Positions 41,921 to 51,409 of a DNA stretch of 64,000 bases are shown in pieces. The stretch covers positions 186,001-250,000 of the forward strand of contig NZ_LVEJ01000003.1 of assembly GCF_001648775.1 (NCBI RefSeq), in the 5' to 3' direction. Every line of letters begins with the position of its first letter. Position 1 is the first letter of the stretch. A model generated the notes under the pieces. The model saw nothing but the letters and a program-made list of their open reading frames with translations. It was not told the origin of the DNA and searched no databases. Position numbers and translations under genes: made by a program. This DNA comes from Pseudomonas fluorescens. Lineage in GTDB: Bacteria; Pseudomonadota; Gammaproteobacteria; Pseudomonadales; Pseudomonadaceae.

Positions 41921-43070
41921 GCGAGCTCCGGGGCAAAGGGTTTTTCAGATTCTTAGGCGCGCTGTGCAGGCCGATCAGGGCCGGTAGCAGCGTCGCGATC
42001 AAGCCCATCAACATCAGTGCGAAATACAGCGCCGGGGTGATGAGTTGTTGTTGCAAGAGCAGATTGAGAAAGACGATTTCGCTCAGGCCGCGAATGTTCA
42101 GCAGCACGCTTTCGCGCCAGCGGCTGGCGCCTGCGAACGAGGCGCCGGCCCAGCCGAGGCCGAGCCAGTTGCCGAGCAGTTTACTGGCAATCGGCAACAG
42201 CAGCAGCGCTGCCCATTGCAGCGGACCCAGGCTGGCAAGGGCGCTGTGCACATCGATCTGGACGATGCCGAACGTCAGTATCAGCGGGATGGCAATCCAC
42301 GTTTGCAAGCGGCTCATCCAACGTGCCGGCAAGGGCAGCACTAACGGTACTTTCATCGCGGCCATGCACAGCAGATAACCGATGCCGAAGATCAGCGCGT
42401 TGAGTTTGTAATGCTCGGCCATCACCAGCAGCGCGAAGAAACCGAGGCTGTAGGTCAGCGGTCGGCGCACACGCAACAGATGCAGCAACACTGGCACACA
42501 GGCGAGACCCAGCGGCAGCAGCAAACTGCTCAAATGCAGGCTGCCCTGCGCCAGGCCGAACAGCGTCCAGCAGCTCAGATCGATCAGGATCGCGGTTTGC
42601 ACCAGACGTCGGGTGGCGGCGGGCGGGTAATCGATGTGGCGCAGATACAGGTAGAGCACCGGGATCGCGGTGATCGCGAACACCAGGCCGATGGCCAGCG
42701 AGTTGAGCCACGGCTGCGCCGGCAGCAGCCAGTAAGCCGCCGCCAAGCCGCAAGCGAACGGCACGAGAAAACTCGGCACGGCGATTTTCACGCTCTGGCG
42801 GTCCAGACGCAGGTCGATCACATCGCTGAGGATATGCCCGAGCAACAGCGCAAAACTCAGGCTATAAAGGTTTTTCAGCCAGTCCGGAGCGATCAGTTCG
42901 GCGCCGCTGAGTTGCCAACCCGGTTCGACCCAGAAGTACATCAGCAGCGGCAGACCGAAGCTCGCCAGCAGAAGCTGACTGACGATCGGGATCAGGCCGA
43001 AATGGCGGCCGACACGGGTGGCCACGGCAAACAACGCCAGCGCCATCAGCCAGAAGGCGACGACCATCAT
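41907..43070 (-). CDS. CPA-type sodium/proton exchanger-like membrane protein
   Basis: A 387-aa integral membrane protein with about 12 helices. It has the overall shape of the CPA2/Kef family (Na+/H+ exchanger domain): repeated helices such as LYSLSFALLLGHILSDVIDL and a C-terminal LLPALIGL. No RCK or other cytoplasmic regulatory domain follows. It begins with an ATGA overlap on the MMPL gene, so it is an integral part of the operon. Such a gene is not part of the usual core APE set. It might power or balance ions for export, or be a diverged transporter; this is inferred. Confidence 0.72.
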   Translation of the reverse strand: MMVVAFWLMALALFAVATRVGRHFGLIPIVSQLLLASFGLPLLMYFWVEPGWQLSGAELIAPDWLKNLYSLSFALLLGHILSDVIDLRLDRQSVKIAVPSFLVPFACGLAAAYWLLPAQPWLNSLAIGLVFAITAIPVLYLYLRHIDYPPAATRRLVQTAILIDLSCWTLFGLAQGSLHLSSLLLPLGLACVPVLLHLLRVRRPLTYSLGFFALLVMAEHYKLNALIFGIGYLLCMAAMKVPLVLPLPARWMSRLQTWIAIPLILTFGIVQIDVHSALASLGPLQWAALLLLPIASKLLGNWLGLGWAGASFAGASRWRESVLLNIRGLSEIVFLNLLLQQQLITPALYFALMLMGLIATLLPALIGLHSAPKNLKNPLPRSSRANR

Positions 43071-45406
43071 ACTGCCGGCTCCGCGACTGTCGCGCGGTGT
43101 GCGTGACGCCCGGCCCACGGTGCGAGCATGAAACTGAAGGCCAAACCGAGGCTTACCGAGAGGCCGAAATTGCTCACCGCCGGTGTGCTCGAAACGGCCA
43201 GCAAACCAAACGACAACCATGTCGTCAGCGCCGCCAGCAAGGTGCCGAGCAGGCTGACCGCAGCGCCGCCGACCTGTTCGCGCATGAGAATCGCGTAGTC
43301 GACGCTGATCGCTGTCACCAGCAGCAGGCCGAACAGGCTGAACAAGGTCAGCGGCTGACCGAGCCAGCCAAGGCTGGCCAGACTGCACAGCGCTGCGAGC
43401 AACGGCAGAGCGACGATGCGCAGCGCCCCGCCAAGACCAAACGGCAGCATCAGCACCAGCACGATCAGCGCGCAGGAGGCGAGTTTCAGTTCAGCAGCAC
43501 TGATTTGCGTCGCGGCAAAAACTTCATTCAATTCGCCGAGGCGATCAACCAGCATCACCCCCGGCAAATCCAGCGCTTGCACGCGCAACAGCGCCGGGTT
43601 GTTAAAGCCTTGCAGGCTGGTCATCGCCGCCACGCCATCTTCGCTCGGGCCGAGCCACAGCATGCGATAAGGCTCGCCGAGCGGGCCGGCCAATGCGGCG
43701 TCGATGTCTTCGGCGGGCACTGCCTGCAATTGTTGCAACTCGGTTTGCAGGGCCGCGAGCGGCACGCCGAGGTCGAGCAGCGGTTGCCAGTATTGCGGCA
43801 GTTTGTTCAGCGCCGCGCGCACTTGTTCTTGCTGGCTCGGCGGGCTGACCAGTTGATCGAGGGCCAGATAGCCCTGCAACTTGTCGAGGTTGACCAGTTG
43901 CTCCAGACGTTCGCTCAGCGCGGCCTGACGCTCCAGCAGTTGTTGCTGATTGTCGGCACGCACAAGAAAGAACTGGCTGGTCGGCTGATAACCGGTGATG
44001 CGCGCAATAGTCTGCGCTTCGTCGGTCACGCGCTGTGGCGCACCGACCCATTGGCGAAGATCGTTTTTGCTTTGCAGTTGCACCAGGCCGCCCACACAGA
44101 AGGCGATCAGTAGCGCCAGCAATACCGGTGTGCGTACCCGTTCAAGGAGTTTTTCGCGCAGATTGACCAAGCGCTCAGCCAGATGCAGCGGCCATTGCGC
44201 CGGGCGCAGTTCGAGGTTATTCAGCAGTGCCGGCAACAGGCACACGGCCGACAAATAGGCACCGAGCAAGCCGGCGGCGGAGAACACGGCGATTTGCGTC
44301 AGCGCCGGGAACGGCGTCCACGCCAGCGCCAGATAGCCGATGGCGCTGGTGATCAGGCTCAGGGTCAGCCCGGACAGCGTCAAACGCAACGCCGGCCAAC
44401 TGCGCCACGGCTTGAGGCTCCAGCTCTTCGACAGATAGTGCAGCGGGTAATCCACCGCCACGCCGATCAGGCTGGAACCGAGCACCAGCGTCATCACATG
44501 CATGTGGCCGAACAGCGCCACACACGCCACCGCCCCGAACAGCATGCCGACCAGCACCGGCACGAACGCCAGCAACACGCGCCAGCGGCGAAACGCGAGC
44601 AGCAGCAACAGCAGAATGCCCACCGTCGCACCGCCACCGACCCAGGTCATTTCGCGAGTCGCTTGTTGTTGACCATTGGCCGCGTAGAGCAAACCGCTGG
44701 CAGCCAGCAATTGCACGTCGGATTTGGCGGCTTGTTCGCGACTGTGCTGAAGAAGGTCCGCCACTTTCAGCGGCAGGTTCATATCGAAGGCATTGCCGGT
44801 GGTGCGTGCCCGCAGCAACACCCAGCTTTTGCCGTCGGCATCGGCGATCAACGCGCCGCTACCGATGTCCAGTTGCACTGAACCGTGCTGTGGCTGACTG
44901 TTCTGGATGCGTCCGGTCAGGCCCAGCCAGTCGTCCTGACTTGGCACCAGGCTGAAACCCGTGAACGGGTCGAACAAGGCTTGTACGCGTTGCTGAATGA
45001 ACGCGTCGGGATGCTCGACCAGCAGTTGCCGATCATCCGCTGACAACATCGCCAGTCGCCCTTGCAGCAGTTGCGTGCGCAGGGCCGGCAGGTCCGCTTG
45101 CAGGTTCCACTGCACTTTTTCGAAAAGGCCGCTGGCCTGCCATTGTTCGCCCAGCGTCTGCGCCATGGCCACCGCTTGCTGGCGCTCGGCGTGGCCGACC
45201 AACACCAGCATTTCGCGATTGAGCGGCTCCTGCATGCGCTGTTCGGCGCGCAGTTCAAGCGCGTCAGGATTGGTGCCCGGCACCAGCTCCATCAAATTCG
45301 CCGACAGCGGTGCACCGTCGCGCCACTGCCAACCGGCCAGCGCGACGACTGCCAGCAGGAGGATCAGGAATAGCCAGGGCAGCCTGCGTTCACTCGGCAA
45401 AGTCAT
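43067..45406 (-). CDS. apeM: MMPL/RND-like exporter of aryl polyene cluster, ApeM type
   Basis: A 779-aa membrane protein of the MMPL family. It has two repeats, each with a leading helix, a large periplasmic domain, then a bundle of five helices (TWVGGGATVGILLLLLLAF..., and SCALIVLVLMLPFGLGGALR...). It is predicted to extract or translocate the aryl polyene lipid from the inner membrane. It works next to the LolA-like carrier gene, which it overlaps by 17 nt. It corresponds to ApeM by order and family. Confidence 0.85.
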   Translation of the reverse strand: MTLPSERRLPWLFLILLLAVVALAGWQWRDGAPLSANLMELVPGTNPDALELRAEQRMQEPLNREMLVLVGHAERQQAVAMAQTLGEQWQASGLFEKVQWNLQADLPALRTQLLQGRLAMLSADDRQLLVEHPDAFIQQRVQALFDPFTGFSLVPSQDDWLGLTGRIQNSQPQHGSVQLDIGSGALIADADGKSWVLLRARTTGNAFDMNLPLKVADLLQHSREQAAKSDVQLLAASGLLYAANGQQQATREMTWVGGGATVGILLLLLLAFRRWRVLLAFVPVLVGMLFGAVACVALFGHMHVMTLVLGSSLIGVAVDYPLHYLSKSWSLKPWRSWPALRLTLSGLTLSLITSAIGYLALAWTPFPALTQIAVFSAAGLLGAYLSAVCLLPALLNNLELRPAQWPLHLAERLVNLREKLLERVRTPVLLALLIAFCVGGLVQLQSKNDLRQWVGAPQRVTDEAQTIARITGYQPTSQFFLVRADNQQQLLERQAALSERLEQLVNLDKLQGYLALDQLVSPPSQQEQVRAALNKLPQYWQPLLDLGVPLAALQTELQQLQAVPAEDIDAALAGPLGEPYRMLWLGPSEDGVAAMTSLQGFNNPALLRVQALDLPGVMLVDRLGELNEVFAATQISAAELKLASCALIVLVLMLPFGLGGALRIVALPLLAALCSLASLGWLGQPLTLFSLFGLLLVTAISVDYAILMREQVGGAAVSLLGTLLAALTTWLSFGLLAVSSTPAVSNFGLSVSLGLAFSFMLAPWAGRHAHRATVAEPAV

Positions 45407-45992
45407 GTTGCTCCGCGTCGCTCAACGGTTGATTGGCGTTGCTGTCCTGCATGCGCAGTACGGTGCTGTCGCCTTGGGTTTCCAGCAGTTCGATGGTCTG
45501 CACCAGCGTGCCGCCGTCGATGTTGATCTGCTTGAACACTTGCTTGAGCAGCAGCGAGCGCGGCGTCAGCGTCAGTTTCCATTGCTGTGCGTCGCCGCTC
45601 AGGGCCAGTTCGAAATCGCGTTGCAGGCCACTGCTGTCACCTTGTAACACGGCGAGAAACAAGCGGTTCTGCTCGGCACCGGCGCTCTTGTTCGGCAGCA
45701 GTTGCCAGCCGTTGTCGTCACGCCGGGCGATGCCCTTGGCGGTGATGCGGTAATCCTGCTGCAACGGCGTTTTCAGCAACCAGAGCAGGCCGTGGTTTTT
45801 CGCCAGGACGAAACTGCCCTTGCTGAGCAGTGGCTGCGGCAGGGCGCGCAGGTGTTTTTCCTGAACGAACTGACCGTGGATCACCTCCGGTTTCGCCAGT
45901 TGTGCGCTGAGCTGTTGCAGGTCGAAGGCGTTGGCCAGCGCTGACAGCGTCAGCAGTGCCAATACGCTCAAGGTTTTAATAAACACATTCAT
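45390..45992 (-). CDS. apeL: LolA-like outer-membrane lipoprotein carrier, ApeL type
   Basis: A 200-aa periplasmic protein with a signal peptide (VLALLTLSALANA). The LolA-type half-barrel fold is signalled by VIHGQFVQEKHLRALPQPL and FVLAKNHGLLWLL. It is presumably a chaperone that carries the aryl polyene lipid through the periplasm rather than the housekeeping LolA. ATGA overlap with the thioesterase gene indicates coupling. Confidence 0.85.
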   Translation of the reverse strand: MNVFIKTLSVLALLTLSALANAFDLQQLSAQLAKPEVIHGQFVQEKHLRALPQPLLSKGSFVLAKNHGLLWLLKTPLQQDYRITAKGIARRDDNGWQLLPNKSAGAEQNRLFLAVLQGDSSGLQRDFELALSGDAQQWKLTLTPRSLLLKQVFKQINIDGGTLVQTIELLETQGDSTVLRMQDSNANQPLSDAEQHDFAE

Positions 45993-46414
45993 CGCAGCAT
46001 CCTTTCCACCGCATCGGTGAAGACCTTCGGCGAAGCCAGTTGCATCTCGCGGCTGCTGACGTCAACGGCGACCTGCACCGAGCTGGCGCGGGTCAGGCGC
46101 TCACCGGTTTGCAGGTCGGTGATCAGGTAATTGATCTTCAGACGGTTTTCCCACTCGACCAGATTGGCGCGCACATTCAGGCGCTGGCCAAACACGGCAC
46201 CGCGCACGTAACGCAGTTGCAGGTCGATGATTGGCCAGGCGTAACCCGACTCGACCATGTGCGTGTAGTTGTGGCCGATCTTGTCGAGCAACGCGCAACG
46301 GGCGACTTCGAGGTATTTGACGTAATGGCCGTGCCAGACCACGTGCATAGTGTCGACGTCGAAAAACGGTACGAGGATTTCCGTATCGGCGTGAAGCACT
46401 CCGGCGCTACGCAT
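45989..46414 (-). CDS. apeK: acyl-ACP/CoA thioesterase (4HBT hotdog), ApeK type
   Basis: A 141-aa single hotdog protein. The motif FDVDTMHVVWHGHYVKYLEVAR is characteristic of 4-hydroxybenzoyl-CoA-type thioesterases and contains the catalytic Asp. It would release or edit acyl chains on the ACPs. The start is the ATG of MRSAGVLHAD, which overlaps the ammonia-lyase stop by 8 nt. Confidence 0.87.
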   Translation of the reverse strand: MRSAGVLHADTEILVPFFDVDTMHVVWHGHYVKYLEVARCALLDKIGHNYTHMVESGYAWPIIDLQLRYVRGAVFGQRLNVRANLVEWENRLKINYLITDLQTGERLTRASSVQVAVDVSSREMQLASPKVFTDAVERMLR

Positions 46415-47951
46415 GCAGCCTCCAGTGTTGCGCGGCGATGCGTTGCAGGCACAGGCGCAATTCGCCTTCCAGCGCGCGGTCTTCAATGACCGGCGGGAAG
46501 TCTTTGGCCAGTTCCTCGTGCATCGCTGCCAGCGACGGCGGCAGCGGTCGTGCGTCTTCGGCCTGGGCACGCAGCCACACGCCCTGGTTGGCGGCGAGCA
46601 GGGTGGCGGCGGCGACCTGTTCGGTCAGCTCCAGCACACGGATCGCATCGCGAGCAGCGATGGTGCCCATGCTCACTTTGTCCTGGTTGTGGCATTCGGT
46701 GGAGCGCGAGAACACGCTGGCCGGCATGGTATTTTTCAGCGCTTCGGCGGTCCAGGCGCTGGTGCCGATCTGCACGGCTTTAAAGCCATGGTTGATCATT
46801 GCGCGATCCGCCGGGGCGCCGGACAGGTTGCTCGGCAAACCGTGGTTGTAGCGCTCGTCGACCAGCAAGGCGAGCTGCCGATCGAGCAGGTCGGCGACGT
46901 TGGCCACGAGGTTTTTCAGGCTGTCCATGGCGAACGCGATATGGCCGCCGTAGAAGTGCCCGCCGTGCAATACGCGCTCGGCTTCGGCGTCGATGATCGG
47001 GTTGTCGTTGGCGCTGTTCAGTTCGATTTCAATGAACGAGCGCAGCCAGTTCAGGCTGTCAGCCAACACGCCGAGCACGTGCGGGGCGCAGCGCAGCGAA
47101 TAGCGATCCTGCAAACGGTGCAGCGGCGCAGTCGGCGCGTCGATTGCCAGATCCTTGCGCAGCCACGCGGCGACCTGCATTTGCCCCGGATGCGGTTTGG
47201 CGGCGAACAGACGCTCGTCGAAGTGCTCCGGATTGCCTTGCAGCGCAACCACATTGAGCGCGGTGATGCGCGTAGCCAGTTGCAGCAGATAGTCGGCGCG
47301 GGCGAAAGCGAGGCAGGCGAGGCCGGTCATCACCGCAGTGCCGTTCATCAGTGCCAGCGCTTCTTTCGGGCGCAGCACCAGCGGCGTCCAGCCGAGTTCG
47401 CGATGCACATCGGCGGCCTGGCGGCGTTCACCTCGGAACATCACTTCACGTTCGCCGGACAGGGTTGCGGCAACGTACGACAGCGGCGTCAGATCGCCAC
47501 TGGCGCCGACCGAACCTTCTTCAGGAATCAGCGGCAGAATGTCGTGTTCAAGGAACGCGTGCAGACGCTCGAGCAATTCCACGCGCACCCCGGACACACC
47601 GTGGCACAACGACTGCAAACGTGCCGCCAACACGGCGCGGGTCGCCTGTGCGTCGAGCAGTTTGCCCAACCCGCAACCGTGGAACGTGTAGAGGTGACGC
47701 GGCAACGCTTCGACGTGATGCAGCGGCACCGCGACCACGCAGGAATCGCCGTAACCGGTGGTCACGCCGTAGATCACGCCTTCCTTGTCCAGCAGCGAAT
47801 CGAGGAACCGCGCGCCTTTGGCGATGCGCTCGCGATAGTCGGCGTCGCTCTGCAACTGCACGGGGGCCTGACGGTTGGCCAGGGCCAGCACGTCTTCGAT
47901 GCGCAAAGGGCGTTCGCCGAAGGTTACCGGCTCATGGGTTGGCGTCGTCAT
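46407..47951 (-). CDS. MIO-dependent aromatic amino acid ammonia-lyase (HAL/TAL/PAL family)
   Basis: A 514-aa lyase forming the MIO cofactor from Ala150-Ser151-Gly152 (GSVGASGDLTPLSY). The catalytic Tyr loop is YGVTTGYGDSC (Tyr61). The residue pair that steers substrate choice appears as Phe90-His91 in LPRHLYTFHGCGLG. This differs from the Ser-His of histidine ammonia-lyase and the His-Leu/His-Gln of tyrosine ammonia-lyases. Given the cluster, it likely makes an aryl starter (cinnamate or coumarate) rather than urocanate. It overlaps both neighbours, so it belongs to the operon rather than to hut genes. Confidence 0.85.
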   Translation of the reverse strand: MTTPTHEPVTFGERPLRIEDVLALANRQAPVQLQSDADYRERIAKGARFLDSLLDKEGVIYGVTTGYGDSCVVAVPLHHVEALPRHLYTFHGCGLGKLLDAQATRAVLAARLQSLCHGVSGVRVELLERLHAFLEHDILPLIPEEGSVGASGDLTPLSYVAATLSGEREVMFRGERRQAADVHRELGWTPLVLRPKEALALMNGTAVMTGLACLAFARADYLLQLATRITALNVVALQGNPEHFDERLFAAKPHPGQMQVAAWLRKDLAIDAPTAPLHRLQDRYSLRCAPHVLGVLADSLNWLRSFIEIELNSANDNPIIDAEAERVLHGGHFYGGHIAFAMDSLKNLVANVADLLDRQLALLVDERYNHGLPSNLSGAPADRAMINHGFKAVQIGTSAWTAEALKNTMPASVFSRSTECHNQDKVSMGTIAARDAIRVLELTEQVAAATLLAANQGVWLRAQAEDARPLPPSLAAMHEELAKDFPPVIEDRALEGELRLCLQRIAAQHWRLHA

Positions 47952-48879
47952 CGGTCTTCCAGAAAGGGTAAAAGTTGAACCATTGTTGCGGCGCTTCGAG
48001 GCAATAGTGACTCAGGCGCTGCGCATAGCGGGTGGCCCACTGATGAATGACCTGCTCGCGCTCGCGGCGTGTCCACACCACGGCGTCGGCGAAAGGTTCG
48101 AGGGTCAGGCGATAGTGGCCGTCCGGCTGTTTCAGGCACATCAGCAGATTGACCGGGCATTTCAGCAAACCGGCCAGCAGCCACGGGCCTTGCGGGAATG
48201 GCGCGGGGTGACCGAGAAAGTCCACGGTGACACTGCGGCCGCCGTGCAGCGGTACGCGGTCGCCGGCAATCGCCAGCCACTCGCCGCGCTCCAGCCGTTC
48301 GTGCAGTTGCAGCATGATCACCGGGTCAAGTTCACTGACCTGAATCAGGCGCAGGTTGGTCGCTCCAGCTTCGCCGAGCAGGCGGTTGAATTGTTCAGCG
48401 TGCTTGGTGTGCACCAGCACGTTCATCGTGACCTTTTCGCCGATCTCCGCCAATGCCCGGCAGACTTCGAGGTTGCCCAAGTGCGCGCCGACCAGCAGTT
48501 GCCCACGACTGCCGCGCAATTGATTGCGCAGCAGCGCCGGGTCGATGATTTCGATCTGCTCGATGCGCAGCTTGCCGTTCCACACGTCGAGTTTGTCGAG
48601 CATTGAGTCGGCGAAGGCCATGAACTGACCGAACACCCGCCAATGCGTAGGACGCACATCCTCGCGCTGGCTCCACGCGGCCAGGCGTTGCTGGTATTGC
48701 CAGGCGCTGCGTCGCGCGGTGCGACCGAACAGGAAAAAGTACAGCACGATGCCGTACAGCAACGGGCTGAGCAGGCGTCGCCCCAAGACCTTGGCGGCGA
48801 ATGCGGTGAATTTCATCAGCAGGAAACTGCCGCGCTCTTCGCGGTCAGCCCAGTGTTTTTTGTCGGCTTCGCTGCTCAT
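47932..48879 (-). CDS. LpxL/HtrB-like lysophospholipid acyltransferase
   Basis: A 315-aa acyltransferase with an N-terminal membrane helix (LSPLLYGIVLYFFLF) and the HX4E motif in VGAHLGNLEVCRAL, as in late lipid A acyltransferases. It also carries GEWLAIAGDRVPLHGGRSV. In E. coli ApeJ, glycosyltransferase and acyltransferase are, as I recall, one polypeptide; here they are two genes joined by an ATGA overlap. It probably attaches the polyene or another acyl chain to the glycolipid anchor. Confidence 0.82.
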   Translation of the reverse strand: MSSEADKKHWADREERGSFLLMKFTAFAAKVLGRRLLSPLLYGIVLYFFLFGRTARRSAWQYQQRLAAWSQREDVRPTHWRVFGQFMAFADSMLDKLDVWNGKLRIEQIEIIDPALLRNQLRGSRGQLLVGAHLGNLEVCRALAEIGEKVTMNVLVHTKHAEQFNRLLGEAGATNLRLIQVSELDPVIMLQLHERLERGEWLAIAGDRVPLHGGRSVTVDFLGHPAPFPQGPWLLAGLLKCPVNLLMCLKQPDGHYRLTLEPFADAVVWTRREREQVIHQWATRYAQRLSHYCLEAPQQWFNFYPFWKTDDDANP

Positions 48880-49610
48880 GCCCGCCACCGTCGCCAGAGG
48901 ATCAGCGGAAAGCGCAGCAACATGCCGAAGAACAGCCGCGTGTGCATGCTCGAAATCAGCGCGTTGTCATGGAACAGGCGGAAGTGCGAAACGCCGTCCA
49001 GCGGGTAATGCACGCTGGTCTGCAGCCAGCGCATCGGTTGATTGCGCCACGCCAGACGCACGAGAATGTCCGAATCGAAGTCCATGCGTTTGCCGACTTT
49101 TGCCGAATCGATGACCGCCAGCGTCGGGGTCAGCGGATAGACGCGAAAACCGCACATCGAATCGCGGATCTGCAACGACAGCGTGTTGATCCAGACCATC
49201 ACGTGGGTCAGGTAGCGCGCGTACAAACGGCCCTTTGGCACGCTCTCGTCGAACAGCGGATACCCGCAGATCAGTGCTTCAGGGTTAAGGCGGGATTCTT
49301 CGACAAAACGGCCGACATCGTGCAAATCGTGCTGACCATCAGCGTCGACCTGCAACGCATGGGTGAAGCCCAATAGCGAAGCTTCACGCAGACCGGTCAT
49401 CACCGCGCCGCCCTTGCCCTGATTGGCGGTGAGGCGCACCAGATGCACGTCATCCCGTTCGGCCAGCGCGTCGAGCACTTTCGCGCAGGATGGCTCACTC
49501 GCATCGTCCACCAGAATGCACGGCAGATTTTGCGCGAGCAGGGCGTCGACCACGGTGCCGATCGCGGTTTCGTGGTTATAAACGGGAATCACGGCGCAAG
49601 GGTTATGCAT
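48876..49610 (-). CDS. family 2 glycosyltransferase of aryl polyene cluster
   Basis: A 244-aa GT-A fold glycosyltransferase related to dolichol-phosphate mannosyltransferases. It has the nucleotide-binding AVIPVYNHE, LVDDASEPS, and metal-binding VDADGQHD motifs. The start is the ATG of MHNPCAVIP with GGAG 7 nt upstream; the longer frame is translated REP. It likely builds the sugar part of the aryl polyene lipid. It is coupled to the following acyltransferase gene, together equivalent to ApeJ. Confidence 0.85.
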   Translation of the reverse strand: MHNPCAVIPVYNHETAIGTVVDALLAQNLPCILVDDASEPSCAKVLDALAERDDVHLVRLTANQGKGGAVMTGLREASLLGFTHALQVDADGQHDLHDVGRFVEESRLNPEALICGYPLFDESVPKGRLYARYLTHVMVWINTLSLQIRDSMCGFRVYPLTPTLAVIDSAKVGKRMDFDSDILVRLAWRNQPMRWLQTSVHYPLDGVSHFRLFHDNALISSMHTRLFFGMLLRFPLILWRRWRA

Positions 49611-49643
49611 GCCGTTTCTCCGCTGGAATACCGCAGTGACTGC

Positions 49644-49706
49644 TTCGCGAGCAGGCTCGCTCCCACATGAGGTCGCGATTCCTGTGGGAGCGAGCCTGCT
49701 CGCGAT
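49644..49706. repeat. REP pair inside the APE operon
   Basis: REP cores at 49644-49667 and 49683-49706, oppositely oriented and close together, lie between the ligase stop (49730) and the glycosyltransferase start. This is the second non-overlapping junction in the operon. Confidence 0.88.
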
Positions 49707-49729
49707 TGAGTGCGTAGCACTCACCAAGG

Positions 49730-51409
49730 TCAATCATGCTCTGCACCCAAAAGAATCCGCCCACTTGAGCAGGTCGCCGTGTCATTGCGATAGGCGAAAT
49801 ACAGCTTGCTGCGCTCCGGATCGAAACGCAGGTGCAGCTGGATTTCATCGCCGGGGCGCACCAGTTGCTGGAATTTCAGCACTTCCATACCGGCAAACGG
49901 GCCGGTCAGGTTGAGCAATTGGCGACCGAGGTTCAACGCCCATTCCACCTGCACCACGCCGGGCAATACCGGCGCTTTGGGGAAGTGCCCGCTGAAGTAC
50001 GCCAGATCCGGCGGCACGCTCAGTTGCAAGCTCCACTCACCCTCTGTCTCGACCTGCGACAGCACTTCGGGGGCCTTCGGTCGTGGGGCAATCAGCAGCG
50101 CTTCGACATCGGCCTGGGGCAGCTTGCCTTGGCTATTCAACGGCAATTGCCGCAGCAGTCGCCAACGTCGAGGCAGGGCCAAGGCCTCGCAATGGTCGCG
50201 CAAATGCTGGCGCAGGGTTTCAGTCAAGCGGCGGCGGCCGTGCTCACGCAAGGCAAACAACCCCGATTCACTGAGCACCAGCAAAGCACCGAGCGAGGCA
50301 CGGTTTTCCTGCACCACGCCCAAGCGCGCTTCGGCAACCCAGTCGTGGGCGACCAAGGCTTGTTCAAGCATGGGCAGAGAGATGCGTTTTTCTTCGAGCT
50401 TGACGATGCGGTCCAGCCGTCCGAGCAGTTCGAAGCGGCCATCGGCGGCGATGCGCGCGGCGTCGGCGGTGTGCTCAACGTGCCCGGCCGGTAAATAAGG
50501 TGAAGCGATCAACAGTGCGCCGTCGCTGTCCTGATTCAGTTCGACACCGGCGAACGGTTGCCATAGTGGGTCGCCCTGACGCCAGGCGATGCCGCCGGTT
50601 TCCGAGCTGCCAAGGATTTCCGTCGGCCACTGTTGCAGGCGTTGCTGCAGGCTTTGTGCGGCCTCAAACGGCAGTGCACCCCCGGAGGAAAACACCCGCC
50701 GCACCGCGCTCAGCGCCGGCCAGTCGAGGTTGTCGCCCATGCGTTTGAGCAGCGCCGGGCTGGCAACCCAGGCGAAAGCTGGATGCTCACGGCTGGCGCG
50801 CTGCAAATCTTCAGGGAAAGCCAGTTGCTTGCTCACAAACGAGCGTCCGGCGCACAACGGCCACAGCACGCGAAACAGCAAACCGTAGATGTGTTGGGTG
50901 GCGACGCTGCCGATGATGCAGGCTTGCGCGAGGTCCGCGCCCCACAGTTGCTCCAGCGCTTCGACCTCGTTGGCCAGTTGGCGCAGGGTCTTGTCGATAC
51001 GCTTGGGCTCGCCGCTGGAGCCGGAGGTGCACAGGCTCAGGCGGCACTGATCGAGATCCAGTTCGGCCGCGAGTAATGGCGGCAACCGAAAGTCGCTCAA
51101 CTGAGCGTCATCGGTTTGATCCGTCAGCCACAGGTCGACTTCAGCCGACCAGCGCTGGCGGGTTTGCGCTTGCAGATCCGAGGGCAACAGAACGCTGACC
51201 CCCGCGCGCCATGCACCCAACAGTGCAATGGCCAGTTCGGCGGCATCTTCCAGGTGCACAGCCACACGCTTCACGCCCTGAGCTTGCAGGCCGGCGGCAA
51301 CGCTCAATGCCTGCTCGCACAGTTGCGCGTGATCGAGTGCCGGCGCAGCGCAGATCGCCCGTGCCGGCTCAACCTTGAGCAACAGCTGCTCAAGTTTTAT
51401 CCAATTCAT
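49730..51409 (-). CDS. apeH: acyl-ACP ligase fused to a FabZ-like dehydratase (ApeH-ApeI fusion)
   Basis: A 559-aa two-part protein. Residues 1 to about 455 form an ANL adenylating enzyme (P-loop [15 protein letters not shown] motif [24 protein letters not shown] hinge). It activates an aromatic acid and loads it onto an ACP. Residues about 465-559 form a hotdog domain with [19 protein letters not shown], the FabZ active-site signature (His and Glu). In E. coli these are, to my knowledge, separate apeH and apeI genes. The start (MNWIKLEQ) overlaps the membrane protein gene by 4 nt. Confidence 0.85.
   Translation of the reverse strand: MNWIKLEQLLLKVEPARAICAAPALDHAQLCEQALSVAAGLQAQGVKRVAVHLEDAAELAIALLGAWRAGVSVLLPSDLQAQTRQRWSAEVDLWLTDQTDDAQLSDFRLPPLLAAELDLDQCRLSLCTSGSSGEPKRIDKTLRQLANEVEALEQLWGADLAQACIIGSVATQHIYGLLFRVLWPLCAGRSFVSKQLAFPEDLQRASREHPAFAWVASPALLKRMGDNLDWPALSAVRRVFSSGGALPFEAAQSLQQRLQQWPTEILGSSETGGIAWRQGDPLWQPFAGVELNQDSDGALLIASPYLPAGHVEHTADAARIAADGRFELLGRLDRIVKLEEKRISLPMLEQALVAHDWVAEARLGVVQENRASLGALLVLSESGLFALREHGRRRLTETLRQHLRDHCEALALPRRWRLLRQLPLNSQGKLPQADVEALLIAPRPKAPEVLSQVETEGEWSLQLSVPPDLAYFSGHFPKAPVLPGVVQVEWALNLGRQLLNLTGPFAGMEVLKFQQLVRPGDEIQLHLRFDPERSKLYFAYRNDTATCSSGRILLGAEHD

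Noticed and set aside
46407-47951. Call of hutH (histidine utilisation) for the ammonia-lyase
   Set aside because: It is translationally coupled inside the APE operon, no other hut genes are near, and the selectivity pair is Phe-His rather than Ser-His.
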